Below are positions 32,082 through 40,068 of a stretch of DNA of 64,000 bases, piece by piece. The position numbers were made by a program, and so were the translations under genes. This DNA comes from Thermithiobacillus plumbiphilus (lineage in GTDB: Bacteria > Pseudomonadota > Gammaproteobacteria > Acidithiobacillales > Thermithiobacillaceae). Under the pieces are notes generated by a model. It was not told where the DNA came from. It saw only the letters and a program-made list of their open reading frames with translations, and ran no database searches. Each line of letters opens with the position of its first letter. The first letter of the stretch is position 1. The stretch covers positions 334,631-398,630 of the forward strand of contig NZ_JBBPCO010000001.1 in the NCBI RefSeq assembly GCF_038070005.1. The letters are read 5' to 3'.

Positions 32082-33503
32082 CTAGCCGTAGGCGGAGTCG
32101 AACTCCGGCCCGGCGTAATTTTCGAAGCGCGTATATTCACCCAGGAAGGTCATGCGCACGATGCCGGTCGGACCATTGCGGTGCTTGCCGATGATGATCT
32201 CGGCCATGCCCTTGTTGTCTTCCTTGTCCTTGTGGTAGACCTCGTCGCGGTAGATGAACATGATCAGGTCGGCATCCTGCTCGATGGCGCCGGACTCGCG
32301 CAGATCCGCCATCATCGGGCGCTTGTCGGTGCGGTTTTCAAGACCACGGTTGAGCTGCGACAGGGCGATCACCGGCACATTGAGTTCCTTGGCCAAGGCC
32401 TTGAGATTGCGCGAGATCTCGGAGATTTCCAGGGTGCGGTTGTCACTCCTGCCCGGCACCTGCATGAGCTGCAGATAGTCCACCACGATCAAGGATAGGC
32501 CATGCTCGCGCTTGAGCCGCCGTGCCTTGGCACGCAGCTCGGTGGGGCTCAGGGCCGGCATGTCGTCCACGAACAGCGGGGCTTCCGACAACTCGCCCAT
32601 GGTATGCGCCAGTCGCGGCCAGTCATCCACACCAAGCTGGCCGGTGCGCACCTTGTGCTGATCGATGCGTCCCCGCGAGGACAGCAAGCGCAAGGTGATC
32701 TGGTTGCCCGGCATTTCCATGCTGAACACCGCTACCGGCAGCTTCTCGACCACCGCGACGTGTTCGGCGATGTTCATCGCAAATGAGGTCTTGCCCATGC
32801 TGGGACGCCCGGCAATGATGATCAGATCGGAATTCTGCAGGCCCGAAGTGCGGTCGTCCAGGTCAATGAAGCCGGTGGGCAAGCCGGTGATCTTGCGGTT
32901 CTCCCGGGACATGGTCTCGATGTGATCGACCACTTCCGTGAGCAGCACGTTCAGTGAGCGCCACCCCTGGGTCTTGCGCGCCTGCGATTCGGCGATCTCG
33001 AAGACCATGCGTTCAGCCTCGTCGATCAGCGCCGTGGCGGGACGGCCCTCCGGCTGGTAGGCCAGTTCGCTGATCCGTCCACCAACCGCAATCAGGCTGC
33101 GCGATATCGCACGATCCCGCACGATGCGGGCATAGGCCTGCACATTCACCGCAGTCGGCGTTTCATTGGCCAGGGTGGCAAGGTAGGCCAGGCCCCCCAC
33201 GCTTTCCAGGGTGCCATTGCCCTCCAGCCACTGGCTGAGCGTCAGCACGTCCACAGGATGGCCTTCCGCCAGCATGCGCTCCATGCCGCTGAAGATCAGC
33301 CGGTGTTCCTTGCGGTAAAGATCGGATTCCTGGATATGTTCGACAACACGATCCCAGGCGGTATTGTCCAGCAGGACACTACCGAGGACCGCCTGCTCCG
33401 CCTCGATGGCATGGGGCGGCAACTTGAGAGAGATTTCGGATGAGTAATCCGGATCCAAGACTGGCACTCCGAATGAAGCCGGGCCCGCGAGCGGACCCGG
33501 CAT
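32082..33503 (-). CDS. dnaB: replicative DNA helicase
   Basis: 473 residues from the ATG at 33503, 8 bp after rplI. The primase-interacting N-terminal domain begins LKLPPHAIEAEQAVLGSVLL. A RecA-type motor follows with Walker A IIAGRPSMGKTSFAMNIAEH and LSLIVVDYLQLM. The first 10 or so codons fold into a GC-rich hairpin and have no counterpart in known DnaB, so the true start may be a later GTG or TTG (about 33450-33472). Core identity is certain; only the start is doubtful. Confidence 0.95.
   Translation of the reverse strand: MPGPLAGPASFGVPVLDPDYSSEISLKLPPHAIEAEQAVLGSVLLDNTAWDRVVEHIQESDLYRKEHRLIFSGMERMLAEGHPVDVLTLSQWLEGNGTLESVGGLAYLATLANETPTAVNVQAYARIVRDRAISRSLIAVGGRISELAYQPEGRPATALIDEAERMVFEIAESQARKTQGWRSLNVLLTEVVDHIETMSRENRKITGLPTGFIDLDDRTSGLQNSDLIIIAGRPSMGKTSFAMNIAEHVAVVEKLPVAVFSMEMPGNQITLRLLSSRGRIDQHKVRTGQLGVDDWPRLAHTMGELSEAPLFVDDMPALSPTELRAKARRLKREHGLSLIVVDYLQLMQVPGRSDNRTLEISEISRNLKALAKELNVPVIALSQLNRGLENRTDKRPMMADLRESGAIEQDADLIMFIYRDEVYHKDKEDNKGMAEIIIGKHRNGPTGIVRMTFLGEYTRFENYAGPEFDSAYG
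33478..33501 (-). promoter_or_regulatory. GC-rich hairpin between rplI and dnaB
   Basis: On the mRNA strand GCCGGGTCCGC and GCGGGCCCGGC pair over 11 bp (one G-T) around a 2-nt turn, starting at the third base of the apparent dnaB ATG. It could end rplI transcripts, reduce dnaB translation, or be an RNA-processing site. Confidence 0.55.
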
Positions 33504-33511
33504 GATGCTAC

Positions 33512-33958
33512 CTAGGCGGCTACCACGTTGACCGTGACCGTTACCACGACATCGCCGTGCAACTGAATCTCGACACTGCGTTCGCCAAGACTCTTGAGAG
33601 CACCTTCCGGCAGACGCACCGCCGAACGATCCACCGGATGACCGGCAGCCGCCAGGGCTTCGGCGATGTCCAGGGTGCCCACGGAACCAAACAGGCGTCC
33701 ACCCTCGCCAGCCTGACGAGACACCTCGACAGTCGTGCCTTCCATGCGCTCGGCGCGGGCCTGGGCCTCGGCCAGGATTTCGGCCTGACGTGCTTCCAGT
33801 TCGGCGCGACGGGCGGCGAAGTCTTCCAGATTCCTCTGGGTGGCCGGAACCGCCTTGCGCTGGGGAATCAGAAAGTTGCGACCATATCCCGGGGCAACAG
33901 CAACGACATCACCCAGATTGCCCAGATTTTTTACCTTTTCCAACAGAATCACTTGCAT
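33512..33958 (-). CDS. rplI: 50S ribosomal protein L9
   Basis: 148 residues. The N-terminal signature MQVILLEKVKNLGNLGDVVAVAPGYGRNFLIP is complete; then come the long connecting helix (RRAELEARQAEILAEAQARA) and the C-terminal domain (RLFGSVGTLDIAEALAAAG). GGAGAACGAA precedes the ATG. Part of the rpsF-priB-rpsR-yybS-rplI-dnaB block. Confidence 0.98.
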   Translation of the reverse strand: MQVILLEKVKNLGNLGDVVAVAPGYGRNFLIPQRKAVPATQRNLEDFAARRAELEARQAEILAEAQARAERMEGTTVEVSRQAGEGGRLFGSVGTLDIAEALAAAGHPVDRSAVRLPEGALKSLGERSVEIQLHGDVVVTVTVNVVAA

Positions 33959-34022
33959 TTCGTTCTCCTTACTCTAGAAGCGCAAAACCTTATCAACTCG
34001 AAGCGGCGAGCCTGACCATTCA

Positions 34023-34937
34023 TCAGGACCCGCCCTGCATCCTCTGCCGCAGATTCAGCACCTTGTCTGCAATACCCAAGCCGCTGACGAGGATGGCGGT
34101 TTGCGCAAGCAGGATCAGCATGAAATAAATGGCCGGCAGTACCTGCCAGGGCCATTGCCTGACGTGTACCCAGGCATGTACGACAGCCAGTCCCTGGAAC
34201 ACGAAGAAAAAGCCAAGCACCAGTGTTAGGTCCTGCATCAGCACGGCCAGGTTTCCCGAGGCCAGCCAGCCAAGCAGCATGCTCAGCGGCAGCAGGACCA
34301 GGAAAGCCAGCGGCAGATCCCAGCCCCGAAACCCCGTTCCTGGCACCAGTTGCGGCTGCTCCAGGAACACACCCTGCAGATATCGCCCCAGAAACAGGGA
34401 GATCACCCAGCCCGCAAGCGCCAGACAGGCCAGCAAACCCGGGAAGAACCCCGACAACTCCCGAAGCATGTCCTGGGTGATGGCGGACTGCCCATTCGCA
34501 CCGACCTGCTTCAGCGCGTCGCCCAGCACACCCTGCCAGTAATTCACGGCATCGCCCGGCACCGCATAAACGGCCATGGATACGACCAGCAGCGAAAGCC
34601 CCAGCAATGCCCAGCTGACCGCTGCCAGGCTCTCACTGCGCCGCAGCACCTCACCGATGATCCAGGCTGGCAGCCAAGCCAGCATGAAGGCTGCCGAAAC
34701 AGCCGGGCTCCAGGTCATCAGCGCAAGCGCTGCGGCCGCAAGCACCGCTGCCTCCAGGCTGGGTCTGGTTCCGACCTGCAGAACGATCAAGACGATGACA
34801 GCGCCCAACAGGGTAAAAAACAGGCCGGCCAGGGGTGGCAGCAACCAGGCCAGCGCAAAGATCACCGCCAGGGTGGCTGCCGCATGCCAGCGGCTACGGA
34901 GCAGAAACCCGGCAAAGCGGCCTGACCACTTTTCCAT
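34023..34937 (-). CDS. DUF2232 (YybS-like) membrane protein
   Basis: 304 residues with about eight hydrophobic helices spread evenly along the chain, and no signal peptide. A DUF2232/YybS protein is regularly found between rpsR and rplI in proteobacteria and firmicutes, and this gene is in exactly that place. Function is unknown; a link to energy-coupling-factor-type membrane subunits has been proposed for the fold. Confidence 0.8.
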   Translation of the reverse strand: MEKWSGRFAGFLLRSRWHAAATLAVIFALAWLLPPLAGLFFTLLGAVIVLIVLQVGTRPSLEAAVLAAAALALMTWSPAVSAAFMLAWLPAWIIGEVLRRSESLAAVSWALLGLSLLVVSMAVYAVPGDAVNYWQGVLGDALKQVGANGQSAITQDMLRELSGFFPGLLACLALAGWVISLFLGRYLQGVFLEQPQLVPGTGFRGWDLPLAFLVLLPLSMLLGWLASGNLAVLMQDLTLVLGFFFVFQGLAVVHAWVHVRQWPWQVLPAIYFMLILLAQTAILVSGLGIADKVLNLRQRMQGGS

Positions 34938-34978
34938 GGCAGTTACCAGAGTAGCCGACCGAGCAGCGCCGGACCGGA

Positions 34979-35242
34979 TTAGCTGATGCTGTAGGGCAAC
35001 AGGGCCAGGAAGCGTGCGCGCTTGATGGCCGTCGCCAGCTGACGCTGATAGCGGGCACTGGTGCCGGTTATGCGGCTGGGCACGATCTTTCCGGTTTCAC
35101 CGATAAAGGCCTGCAATGTGCGGATATCCTTGTAGTCGATTTCCTTGACCTTCTCGGCCGTGAAGCGGCAGAACTTCTTGCGGCGGAAAAAACCACCCTT
35201 TCTGTCACCGTCTTTCTTGGGACCCTGTGTACGCTTCTTCAT
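34979..35242 (-). CDS. rpsR: 30S ribosomal protein S18
   Basis: 87 residues. [20 protein letters not shown], then [20 protein letters not shown] and [10 protein letters not shown] are the S18 core. A basic N-terminal extension ([17 protein letters not shown]) precedes it. AGGAGAAAG lies just upstream. It follows priB by 9 bp. Confidence 0.98.
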   Translation of the reverse strand: MKKRTQGPKKDGDRKGGFFRRKKFCRFTAEKVKEIDYKDIRTLQAFIGETGKIVPSRITGTSARYQRQLATAIKRARFLALLPYSIS

Positions 35243-35251
35243 GACTTTCTC

Positions 35252-35581
35252 CTAAAAGATTTCACTTGCAGCCGCCTCGATTTGCCGGGCATGCAGGATG
35301 AGGCGATTTTCGCGCTCGCTACGATCACGGGCAATGAAACCACTCACCAGCAAACCCGCACCGGTATCGATGAGCGCAATTTCCGCCACCGGCAGGCCAA
35401 TCGCCACGACCCGGATTCGACAGCTTGCGCGGCGCTTCATCCCGGCTTCGCGCAGCTCGGACTGGTGGTCGAGGACGAAGCCATGAACCGGCAAGCCGGC
35501 GGGCGTTCGGCGGACTGCATCTACCTGGATGACAATGCCACCCAGCCTAACTTCATTGATATTTAGCCCATCCTGGGCCAA
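35252..35581 (-). CDS. priB: primosomal replication protein N
   Basis: 109 residues, a single-stranded-DNA-binding OB fold that helps PriA restart replication. Visible features: NINEVRLGGIVIQVDAVRRT at the start and GLPVHGFVLDHQSE. Its position between rpsF and rpsR is the standard one in beta- and gammaproteobacteria. It starts 5 bp after the rpsF stop. Confidence 0.92.
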   Translation of the reverse strand: MAQDGLNINEVRLGGIVIQVDAVRRTPAGLPVHGFVLDHQSELREAGMKRRASCRIRVVAIGLPVAEIALIDTGAGLLVSGFIARDRSERENRLILHARQIEAAASEIF

Positions 35582-35586
35582 GTTGC

Positions 35587-35976
35587 CTACTCGGCGGCCT
35601 CGTCGCCATCATCAGCCGCCGGCGCACGGCGTTCCTGACTGGCGTCGGCGTCCTGATTCCCTTCGCGGCTGAGAGGAGACGGCACGGTCACTGCCTCATC
35701 ACGACTCACGATCAGGTGACGCAGCACTGCATCGTTGAAGCGGAAGGCGTGCTCGAGTTCCTGCAGGGTGGGATGGTCACATTCAATATTCATCAGCACG
35801 TAATGTGCCTTGTGAACCTTGGCGATGGGATATGCGAGCTGACGGCGACCCCAGTCTTCCAGGCGATGGATCTGGCCGCTGGCGGACTCGATCGTGCCGC
35901 GGTAACGGTCAACCATCTGGGGGACCTGCTCGCTCTGGTCAGGGTGGACCAGAAAAATGATTTCATAATGTTTCAA
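35587..35976 (-). CDS. rpsF: 30S ribosomal protein S6
   Basis: 129 residues from a TTG at 35976. This start is preferred because AAAGGAG lies 6 bp upstream and the product then begins with [20 protein letters not shown] as in other S6 proteins; no ATG is available in frame at that place. The core [20 protein letters not shown] is clear. The acidic tail ([19 protein letters not shown]) resembles the variable glutamate-rich ends of S6. Confidence 0.96.
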   Translation of the reverse strand: MKHYEIIFLVHPDQSEQVPQMVDRYRGTIESASGQIHRLEDWGRRQLAYPIAKVHKAHYVLMNIECDHPTLQELEHAFRFNDAVLRHLIVSRDEAVTVPSPLSREGNQDADASQERRAPAADDGDEAAE

Positions 35977-36146
35977 GTCAAGCTCCTTTCGGATGTAAAG
36001 CCCCAGACACAACTGGAGCAAGGAGGGATAAAGCCGAAGCAGTGTACTGCATTGGGAGGGAAATGCAAGATACCGGGCTGGCGATTCGCCAAGGGCGTGA
36101 GATGGTTGGGTGTCAACTTATCTCACAACAAGATTTGAGCTAGTTG

Positions 36147-36548
36147 TCACAGGTTCTTTGTAATCAAATAATTGTCCAACTCCTGATAAAGCGGAAACTG
36201 GGCGTCAAAACTCAGCAGGCGGGCTTCATAATGAAGGGCGCTGGCAATTATCAGGCGATCCTGTGGATCCTTATGATGCACGGGCAAGGCCACGGCCCGC
36301 GCACTGATCCATGGAGTGACTGGCAGGAAGAGGACTACATCCGCCTCCTCCACCTGTCGCAACCAATCTTCAAAAGGCATCCCGAGATCAATACGACCAT
36401 GCCGGGCCAGCCAGGCCATCTCAAAGCAGGAGATCGCCGAGACTCCAAGCTCATCGGCTTCCTCGATCAGGGCCAGCGTACCGGGCGTCAGCTTGTCCGG
36501 GATCTGATTGATCCACCAGTGCCAGATATGGGTATCCAGCACAATCAT
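36147..36548 (-). CDS. vapC: PIN-domain ribonuclease toxin VapC
   Basis: 133 residues. The PIN acidic residues are in place: MIVLDTHIWHWW (Asp5), AISCFEMAWLARHGRI (Glu near 43) and HHKDPQDRLIIASAL (Asp near 95-98). Such toxins cut tRNA or rRNA when freed from the antitoxin. Its start overlaps the antitoxin stop by 4 bp (ATGA). The module lies between rpsF and tRNA-Lys. Confidence 0.92.
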   Translation of the reverse strand: MIVLDTHIWHWWINQIPDKLTPGTLALIEEADELGVSAISCFEMAWLARHGRIDLGMPFEDWLRQVEEADVVLFLPVTPWISARAVALPVHHKDPQDRLIIASALHYEARLLSFDAQFPLYQELDNYLITKNL

Positions 36549-36769
36549 TCTGCCAAGCCCCAGTCTGCAGCAGGTACGGAGGACATGACGTCTCCCGTTT
36601 CCCGCACCTTGCCAGCGAATTGGGGCGGCGGCCGACGGTGCCGCCTGGCCGGCTCCGCATCATCCAGAGTCACCACCAGGACTTCCACCCGATGATTGAC
36701 AAAAGATTCTGGCAGATCAATCGTCAACTTGCGGTCCTTGATCTCCAACACTTCACGTTTGACCTGCAT
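36545..36769 (-). CDS. VapB-type antitoxin
   Basis: 74 residues from the ATG at 36769, which has AGGAG 6 bp upstream (an adjacent ATG at 36772 is also possible). The N-terminal half (VLEIKDRKLTIDLPESFVNH) looks like a DUF2281/AbrB-like DNA-binding strand-helix unit. The C-terminal half is basic then acidic (RRHRRPPPQFAGKV, SSVPAADWGL), the usual toxin-neutralising tail. Translationally coupled to vapC. Confidence 0.8.
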   Translation of the reverse strand: MQVKREVLEIKDRKLTIDLPESFVNHRVEVLVVTLDDAEPARRHRRPPPQFAGKVRETGDVMSSVPAADWGLAE

Positions 36770-36906
36770 CATTGTCTCCTCGGCCAAGCTGAGCTGACCA
36801 TTTCCGGTATAGTTGAATACCGGCAACAAACCTTCACTCCGATGATCGCACTTTTGCATAGACAGATGCCAGAAATCCCTCCGGCAGGTCAACTGGGTTC
36901 ATTCAC

Positions 36907-36978
36907 TCAAATGTCCAGCAGCGCCTGCGATCCTGCATGGCCCGCGTCCTGGATCGCGGTGAATCGCGGCCTATTCAT
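36907..36978 (-). CDS. possible 23-residue leader or remnant peptide
   Basis: The frame MNRPRFTAIQDAGHAGSQAL, ending LDI, has an excellent ribosome binding site (GAGGAGGT, 5 bp before the ATG). I do not recognise it. It lies upstream of vapBC on the same strand, so it may be a leader peptide or the start of a decayed gene. Only the strong ribosome binding site argues that it is translated. Confidence 0.3.
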   Translation of the reverse strand: MNRPRFTAIQDAGHAGSQALLDI

Positions 36979-37056
36979 GTAGAACCTCCTCGGGTACAGC
37001 ATGAGAAAATTCTACTTTTAATCACTGCTATTTTCCGGGGGATTGTCAACCAAACA

Positions 37057-37088
37057 AAAGGCCCAGCCCGAATACTGGCTAAGCCTTT
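37057..37088 (-). terminator. terminator of tRNA-Lys
   Basis: Reading the minus strand, AAAGGCTTAGCC pairs with GGCTGGGCCTTTT, apart from one internal mismatch, and is followed by TGTTTGG. It lies 9 bp after the CCA end of the tRNA. Confidence 0.75.
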
Positions 37089-37096
37089 GATTTTAC

Positions 37097-37172
37097 TGGT
37101 GGGCCGGGTGAGACTCGAACTCACGACCAACGGATTAAAAGTCCGCTGCTCTACCGACTGAGCTACCGGCCC
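37097..37172 (-). tRNA. tRNA-Lys (anticodon TTT)
   Basis: 76 nt including an encoded CCA. The acceptor stem GGGCCGG pairs exactly with CCGGCCC. The D arm is GCTCAGTCGGTAGAGC, the anticodon loop CTTTTAA sits within CGGACTTTTAATCCG, and the T arm is GTGAGTTCGAGTCTCAC. Reads AAA and AAG lysine codons. Confidence 0.98.
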
Positions 37173-37229
37173 TTCTGGAAAGAGGCGAATTATCCTTATC
37201 CGCCAGTGGCTTTGTCAATAGACAGGGCT

Positions 37230-37919
37230 TCAGGGTCTGTCCTGGTAGGGGGTCGGATCGGGAATGCCGACGGCGGCGAAACCCGCCGCGCGCAGGCGGC
37301 AGGAGTCGCACAGGCCACAGGCCCTGCCCCGCTCATCGAGTTGATAGCAGGATCGGGTCAGGCCATAGTCCACGCCCAGACTGCTGCCCAGGCGGATGAT
37401 CTCGGCCTTGCTCTGGTATTGCAGGGGCGCATGGATGCGCATGGCCGCGCCCTCCACGCCCGCCCTGGTGGCCAAACGCGCCAGACGTTCAAAGGCCTGG
37501 ATGAAATCCGGGCGGCAGTCCGGGTAGCCGGAGTAATCCTGGCTGTTCACGCCGATGAAGATGTCATTGGCGCCAAGGGTCTCGGCAAATGCCAGCGCCA
37601 GGGAGAGAAACACCGTATTGCGGGCGGGCACGTAGGTGACCGGAATGCCGGCCCCACTCTCCCCTTCCGGCACGGCAATGGCTGTATCAGTCAGTGCGGA
37701 ATGCCCGAAAGCGGCGAGATTGATCGCCATGAGACGAAAGGAAGCGGCCTGCTGCTGTTGCGCCACACGGGCTGCGGCTTCCAGTTCGAAGCGGTGCCGC
37801 TGGCCATAATCGAAGGCAATGGCATGGCAGACGAATCCGTCACGTTGCGCCAGGGCCAGCGTGGTGGCGGAGTCCAGTCCACCTGAGAGCAGCACGACGG
37901 CTGTGGCTTGGTTTGTCAT
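37230..37919 (-). CDS. queC: 7-cyano-7-deazaguanine synthase
   Basis: Converts 7-carboxy-7-deazaguanine to preQ0 for queuosine. 229 residues from the ATG at 37919, 1 bp after the queE stop; the open frame upstream has no family similarity. The ATP-pyrophosphatase loop is [16 protein letters not shown], and the zinc site is [17 protein letters not shown] near residue 195. [19 protein letters not shown] is typical. A second QueC-like gene lies at 58523. Confidence 0.97.
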   Translation of the reverse strand: MTNQATAVVLLSGGLDSATTLALAQRDGFVCHAIAFDYGQRHRFELEAAARVAQQQQAASFRLMAINLAAFGHSALTDTAIAVPEGESGAGIPVTYVPARNTVFLSLALAFAETLGANDIFIGVNSQDYSGYPDCRPDFIQAFERLARLATRAGVEGAAMRIHAPLQYQSKAEIIRLGSSLGVDYGLTRSCYQLDERGRACGLCDSCRLRAAGFAAVGIPDPTPYQDRP

Positions 37920-37920
37920 G

Positions 37921-38565
37921 TCAGTGTCCCGGCACATCGCCCCAGAGCAGCTTGTGCAACTGTATCTGCATGCGTACCGGCAGGCGGTCGGCAAGGATCC
38001 AGTTGGCAAGCTCGGTGGGACTGACCTGCCCATGTGAGGGCGAGAGCAAGACCTCGCAGCGCGCGGCAAGCTGGTGCTGCTCCAGCATTTCCCTCGCCCA
38101 CTCGTAATCGTCCCGGCTGCAGACTACCATCTTGATCTGGTCCTGGGGTGAAATGCAATCCAGATTGGCCCAGAAATTGCGCCTGGCTTCGCCGGAGCCC
38201 GGTGACTTCAGATCCAGCACCTTGACCACGCGGGGATCGACAGCACTGACATCCAGGGCCCCGCTGGTCTCCAGAAAGACTTCATGGCCGGCATCGCACA
38301 GCGCCGTCAACAAGTCGTGAACCCCTTGCTGGGCCAGGGGCTCACCGCCTGTAACCACCACCAGTTGCGCACCAAAGGCCTCTACCTGCGCGAGGATGGC
38401 TGCCTGCTCCATCCATTCGCCGCCATGGAAGGCATAGGCCGTATCGCAATACTGACAGCGTAGCGGGCAACCGGTCAGGCGCACGAAGGTGGCAGGTCGC
38501 CCCACGCTGCGGGTTTCACCCTGCAGGCTGTGAAAGATCTCCGTGATGCGCAGGGCCTGGGACAT
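37921..38565 (-). CDS. queE: 7-carboxy-7-deazaguanine synthase
   Basis: Radical-SAM enzyme that contracts the ring of 6-carboxytetrahydropterin. 214 residues. The cluster motif is [15 protein letters not shown] (near residues 32-46), with the spacing after the first Cys shortened to CxxxCxxC as in Que[18 protein letters not shown] is the glycine-rich SAM segment. It follows cpoB by 2 bp and precedes queC. Confidence 0.96.
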   Translation of the reverse strand: MSQALRITEIFHSLQGETRSVGRPATFVRLTGCPLRCQYCDTAYAFHGGEWMEQAAILAQVEAFGAQLVVVTGGEPLAQQGVHDLLTALCDAGHEVFLETSGALDVSAVDPRVVKVLDLKSPGSGEARRNFWANLDCISPQDQIKMVVCSRDDYEWAREMLEQHQLAARCEVLLSPSHGQVSPTELANWILADRLPVRMQIQLHKLLWGDVPGH

Positions 38566-38567
38566 GC

Positions 38568-39425
38568 CTATTTCGCACTCTTGGGAATGGCGGCAAGCTT
38601 TTGCTTGGCCTGGGTCGCCACCCCGCTTGCCGGGTATTTGCTGATCACCTGCTGATAGAGCGTTCTGGCCTGGGGCCAGCGTTTGGCCTCCGCGTGAATG
38701 GCCGCGCGCCGGTACAGGGCATCAGCCGCCTTGGGACTGTTCGGAAAACGCGTGGCGACGATTTCAAGCGTACGCAAGGAGGCATCCGTACGACCCAGGA
38801 CATATTCGGCCTCGCCCTGCCAATAATAGGCATTGGCCAGTTGTGGACTGGTCGGATAGCGCTGGATGAAGGCCTTGAAGCCATCGACGGCAGCCGCGTA
38901 CTTGCCCTGTTTCAGGAGGTTGAATGCGGCATCATAGGCGCTGGTCTCACTGGCATTGCCAGATGATGCTGACCCCGAAGCGGATACGACAGGGGCCGGT
39001 GCCACGGCGGGCGGGATTGTCGTGGTCGGATCGACCGCGCCACTCATCGGCGTGGCTGGTGAGGCTGCCCGATCTTCCAGCAATTGCAAGCGCCTTTCCA
39101 CCGCGTCCAGACGTTTGCCGAGCAGATCCCGGGCCTCGCCTGCCTGATGTTGTTGCACTTCGATCTGGCCCTGCAGATCGCGGATCTGCTGCTGCAGGGA
39201 CTGCATCTGGGATACCAGATTCTCCAGCGCCTGGCCCTTGCTGCCGCTAGCGGCCTGAACGGCAATCAGGCTCTCAAGCTGCGCCCGGATCACCTGATTC
39301 TGCTGCTCCAGCTGGTAGATACGCTCACTCTGGGACAGGGCCTGGGCGGGTACGGCCTGCGTCAGCAGGGCCCCGAGAATCAGAGACCCAAGCAGCGGAC
39401 GGATTTTGCGCTGCATCATGATCAT
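38568..39425 (-). CDS. cpoB: cell division coordinator CpoB
   Basis: 285 residues, periplasmic, linking Tol-Pal to septal peptidoglycan synthesis. A signal peptide ends at about TQAVPAQA. A trimerising coiled coil rich in Gln follows (about 35-115), then a Thr/Pro/Ala linker, then TPR repeats (about 165-280: AYDAAFNLLKQGKYAAAVDG, YYWQGEAEYVLGRTDASL). The start overlaps the pal stop by 4 bp; ATGs three and four codons in are alternatives. Confidence 0.94.
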   Translation of the reverse strand: MIMMQRKIRPLLGSLILGALLTQAVPAQALSQSERIYQLEQQNQVIRAQLESLIAVQAASGSKGQALENLVSQMQSLQQQIRDLQGQIEVQQHQAGEARDLLGKRLDAVERRLQLLEDRAASPATPMSGAVDPTTTIPPAVAPAPVVSASGSASSGNASETSAYDAAFNLLKQGKYAAAVDGFKAFIQRYPTSPQLANAYYWQGEAEYVLGRTDASLRTLEIVATRFPNSPKAADALYRRAAIHAEAKRWPQARTLYQQVISKYPASGVATQAKQKLAAIPKSAK

Positions 39426-40000
39426 GGCCTGGCGTAGATGAAGTCGACGCGGCGATTCTCGGCCCAGGCCATTTCATCGTGGCCATTGACCAGCGGTTTT
39501 TCCGCGCCAAAACTGATCACTTCGATCCGGTCGGCGGCAACGCCATTGGCCATGAGCAGGTTGCGCACCCCAAGCGCCCGGCGCTCGCCAAGCGCAAGAT
39601 TATAGGACCGGGTGCCACGCTCATCGGTATTGCCTTCGAGGCGTACCCGTAACGCCGGATTTGCCGCCATGTAGCTGGCATGGGCCCGCACGATGGCCTG
39701 ATTGGACTCGTCGAGCGTATCGCTGTCCAGCGCGAAGTGCACCCGCATTTCCTGGGGCATGCCGCTCTGATCGGCCGCGCTCAGCCCGCCGGCCTGCTGG
39801 CCGGTCAGGTCCACGCTCGCCACGGAGCCGGGCTGCATACCACTGGTTTGTACCCCGGACTGGGTGGCAGCGGTATTCTGATCCGTCACCGGCGCGCCGG
39901 GCTTGGTTACATTGCCCCCCTTGGTGGCGCAACCCGCGAGCAGAGCGACCACAAATCCAAGCACAAGACCAGCATTCATTTTATTGGACAAGCGACCCAT
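39422..40000 (-). CDS. pal: peptidoglycan-associated lipoprotein
   Basis: 192 residues. Signal sequence with lipobox LLAGC (Cys near residue 24), then a flexible Gly/Thr/Gln-rich linker and an OmpA-like peptidoglycan-binding domain: VHFALDSDTLDE, LEGNTDERGTRSYNLALGERR and VISFGAEKPLVNGHDEMAWAENRRVDF. Outer-membrane anchor of the Tol-Pal system. Confidence 0.97.
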   Translation of the reverse strand: MGRLSNKMNAGLVLGFVVALLAGCATKGGNVTKPGAPVTDQNTAATQSGVQTSGMQPGSVASVDLTGQQAGGLSAADQSGMPQEMRVHFALDSDTLDESNQAIVRAHASYMAANPALRVRLEGNTDERGTRSYNLALGERRALGVRNLLMANGVAADRIEVISFGAEKPLVNGHDEMAWAENRRVDFIYARP

Positions 40001-40068
40001 ATTTAACTTCCTGTATTTGCGAATGGGAAAAACGAAATTCTAGCGGCAGCTTCGGCCGGGTTCCACCC

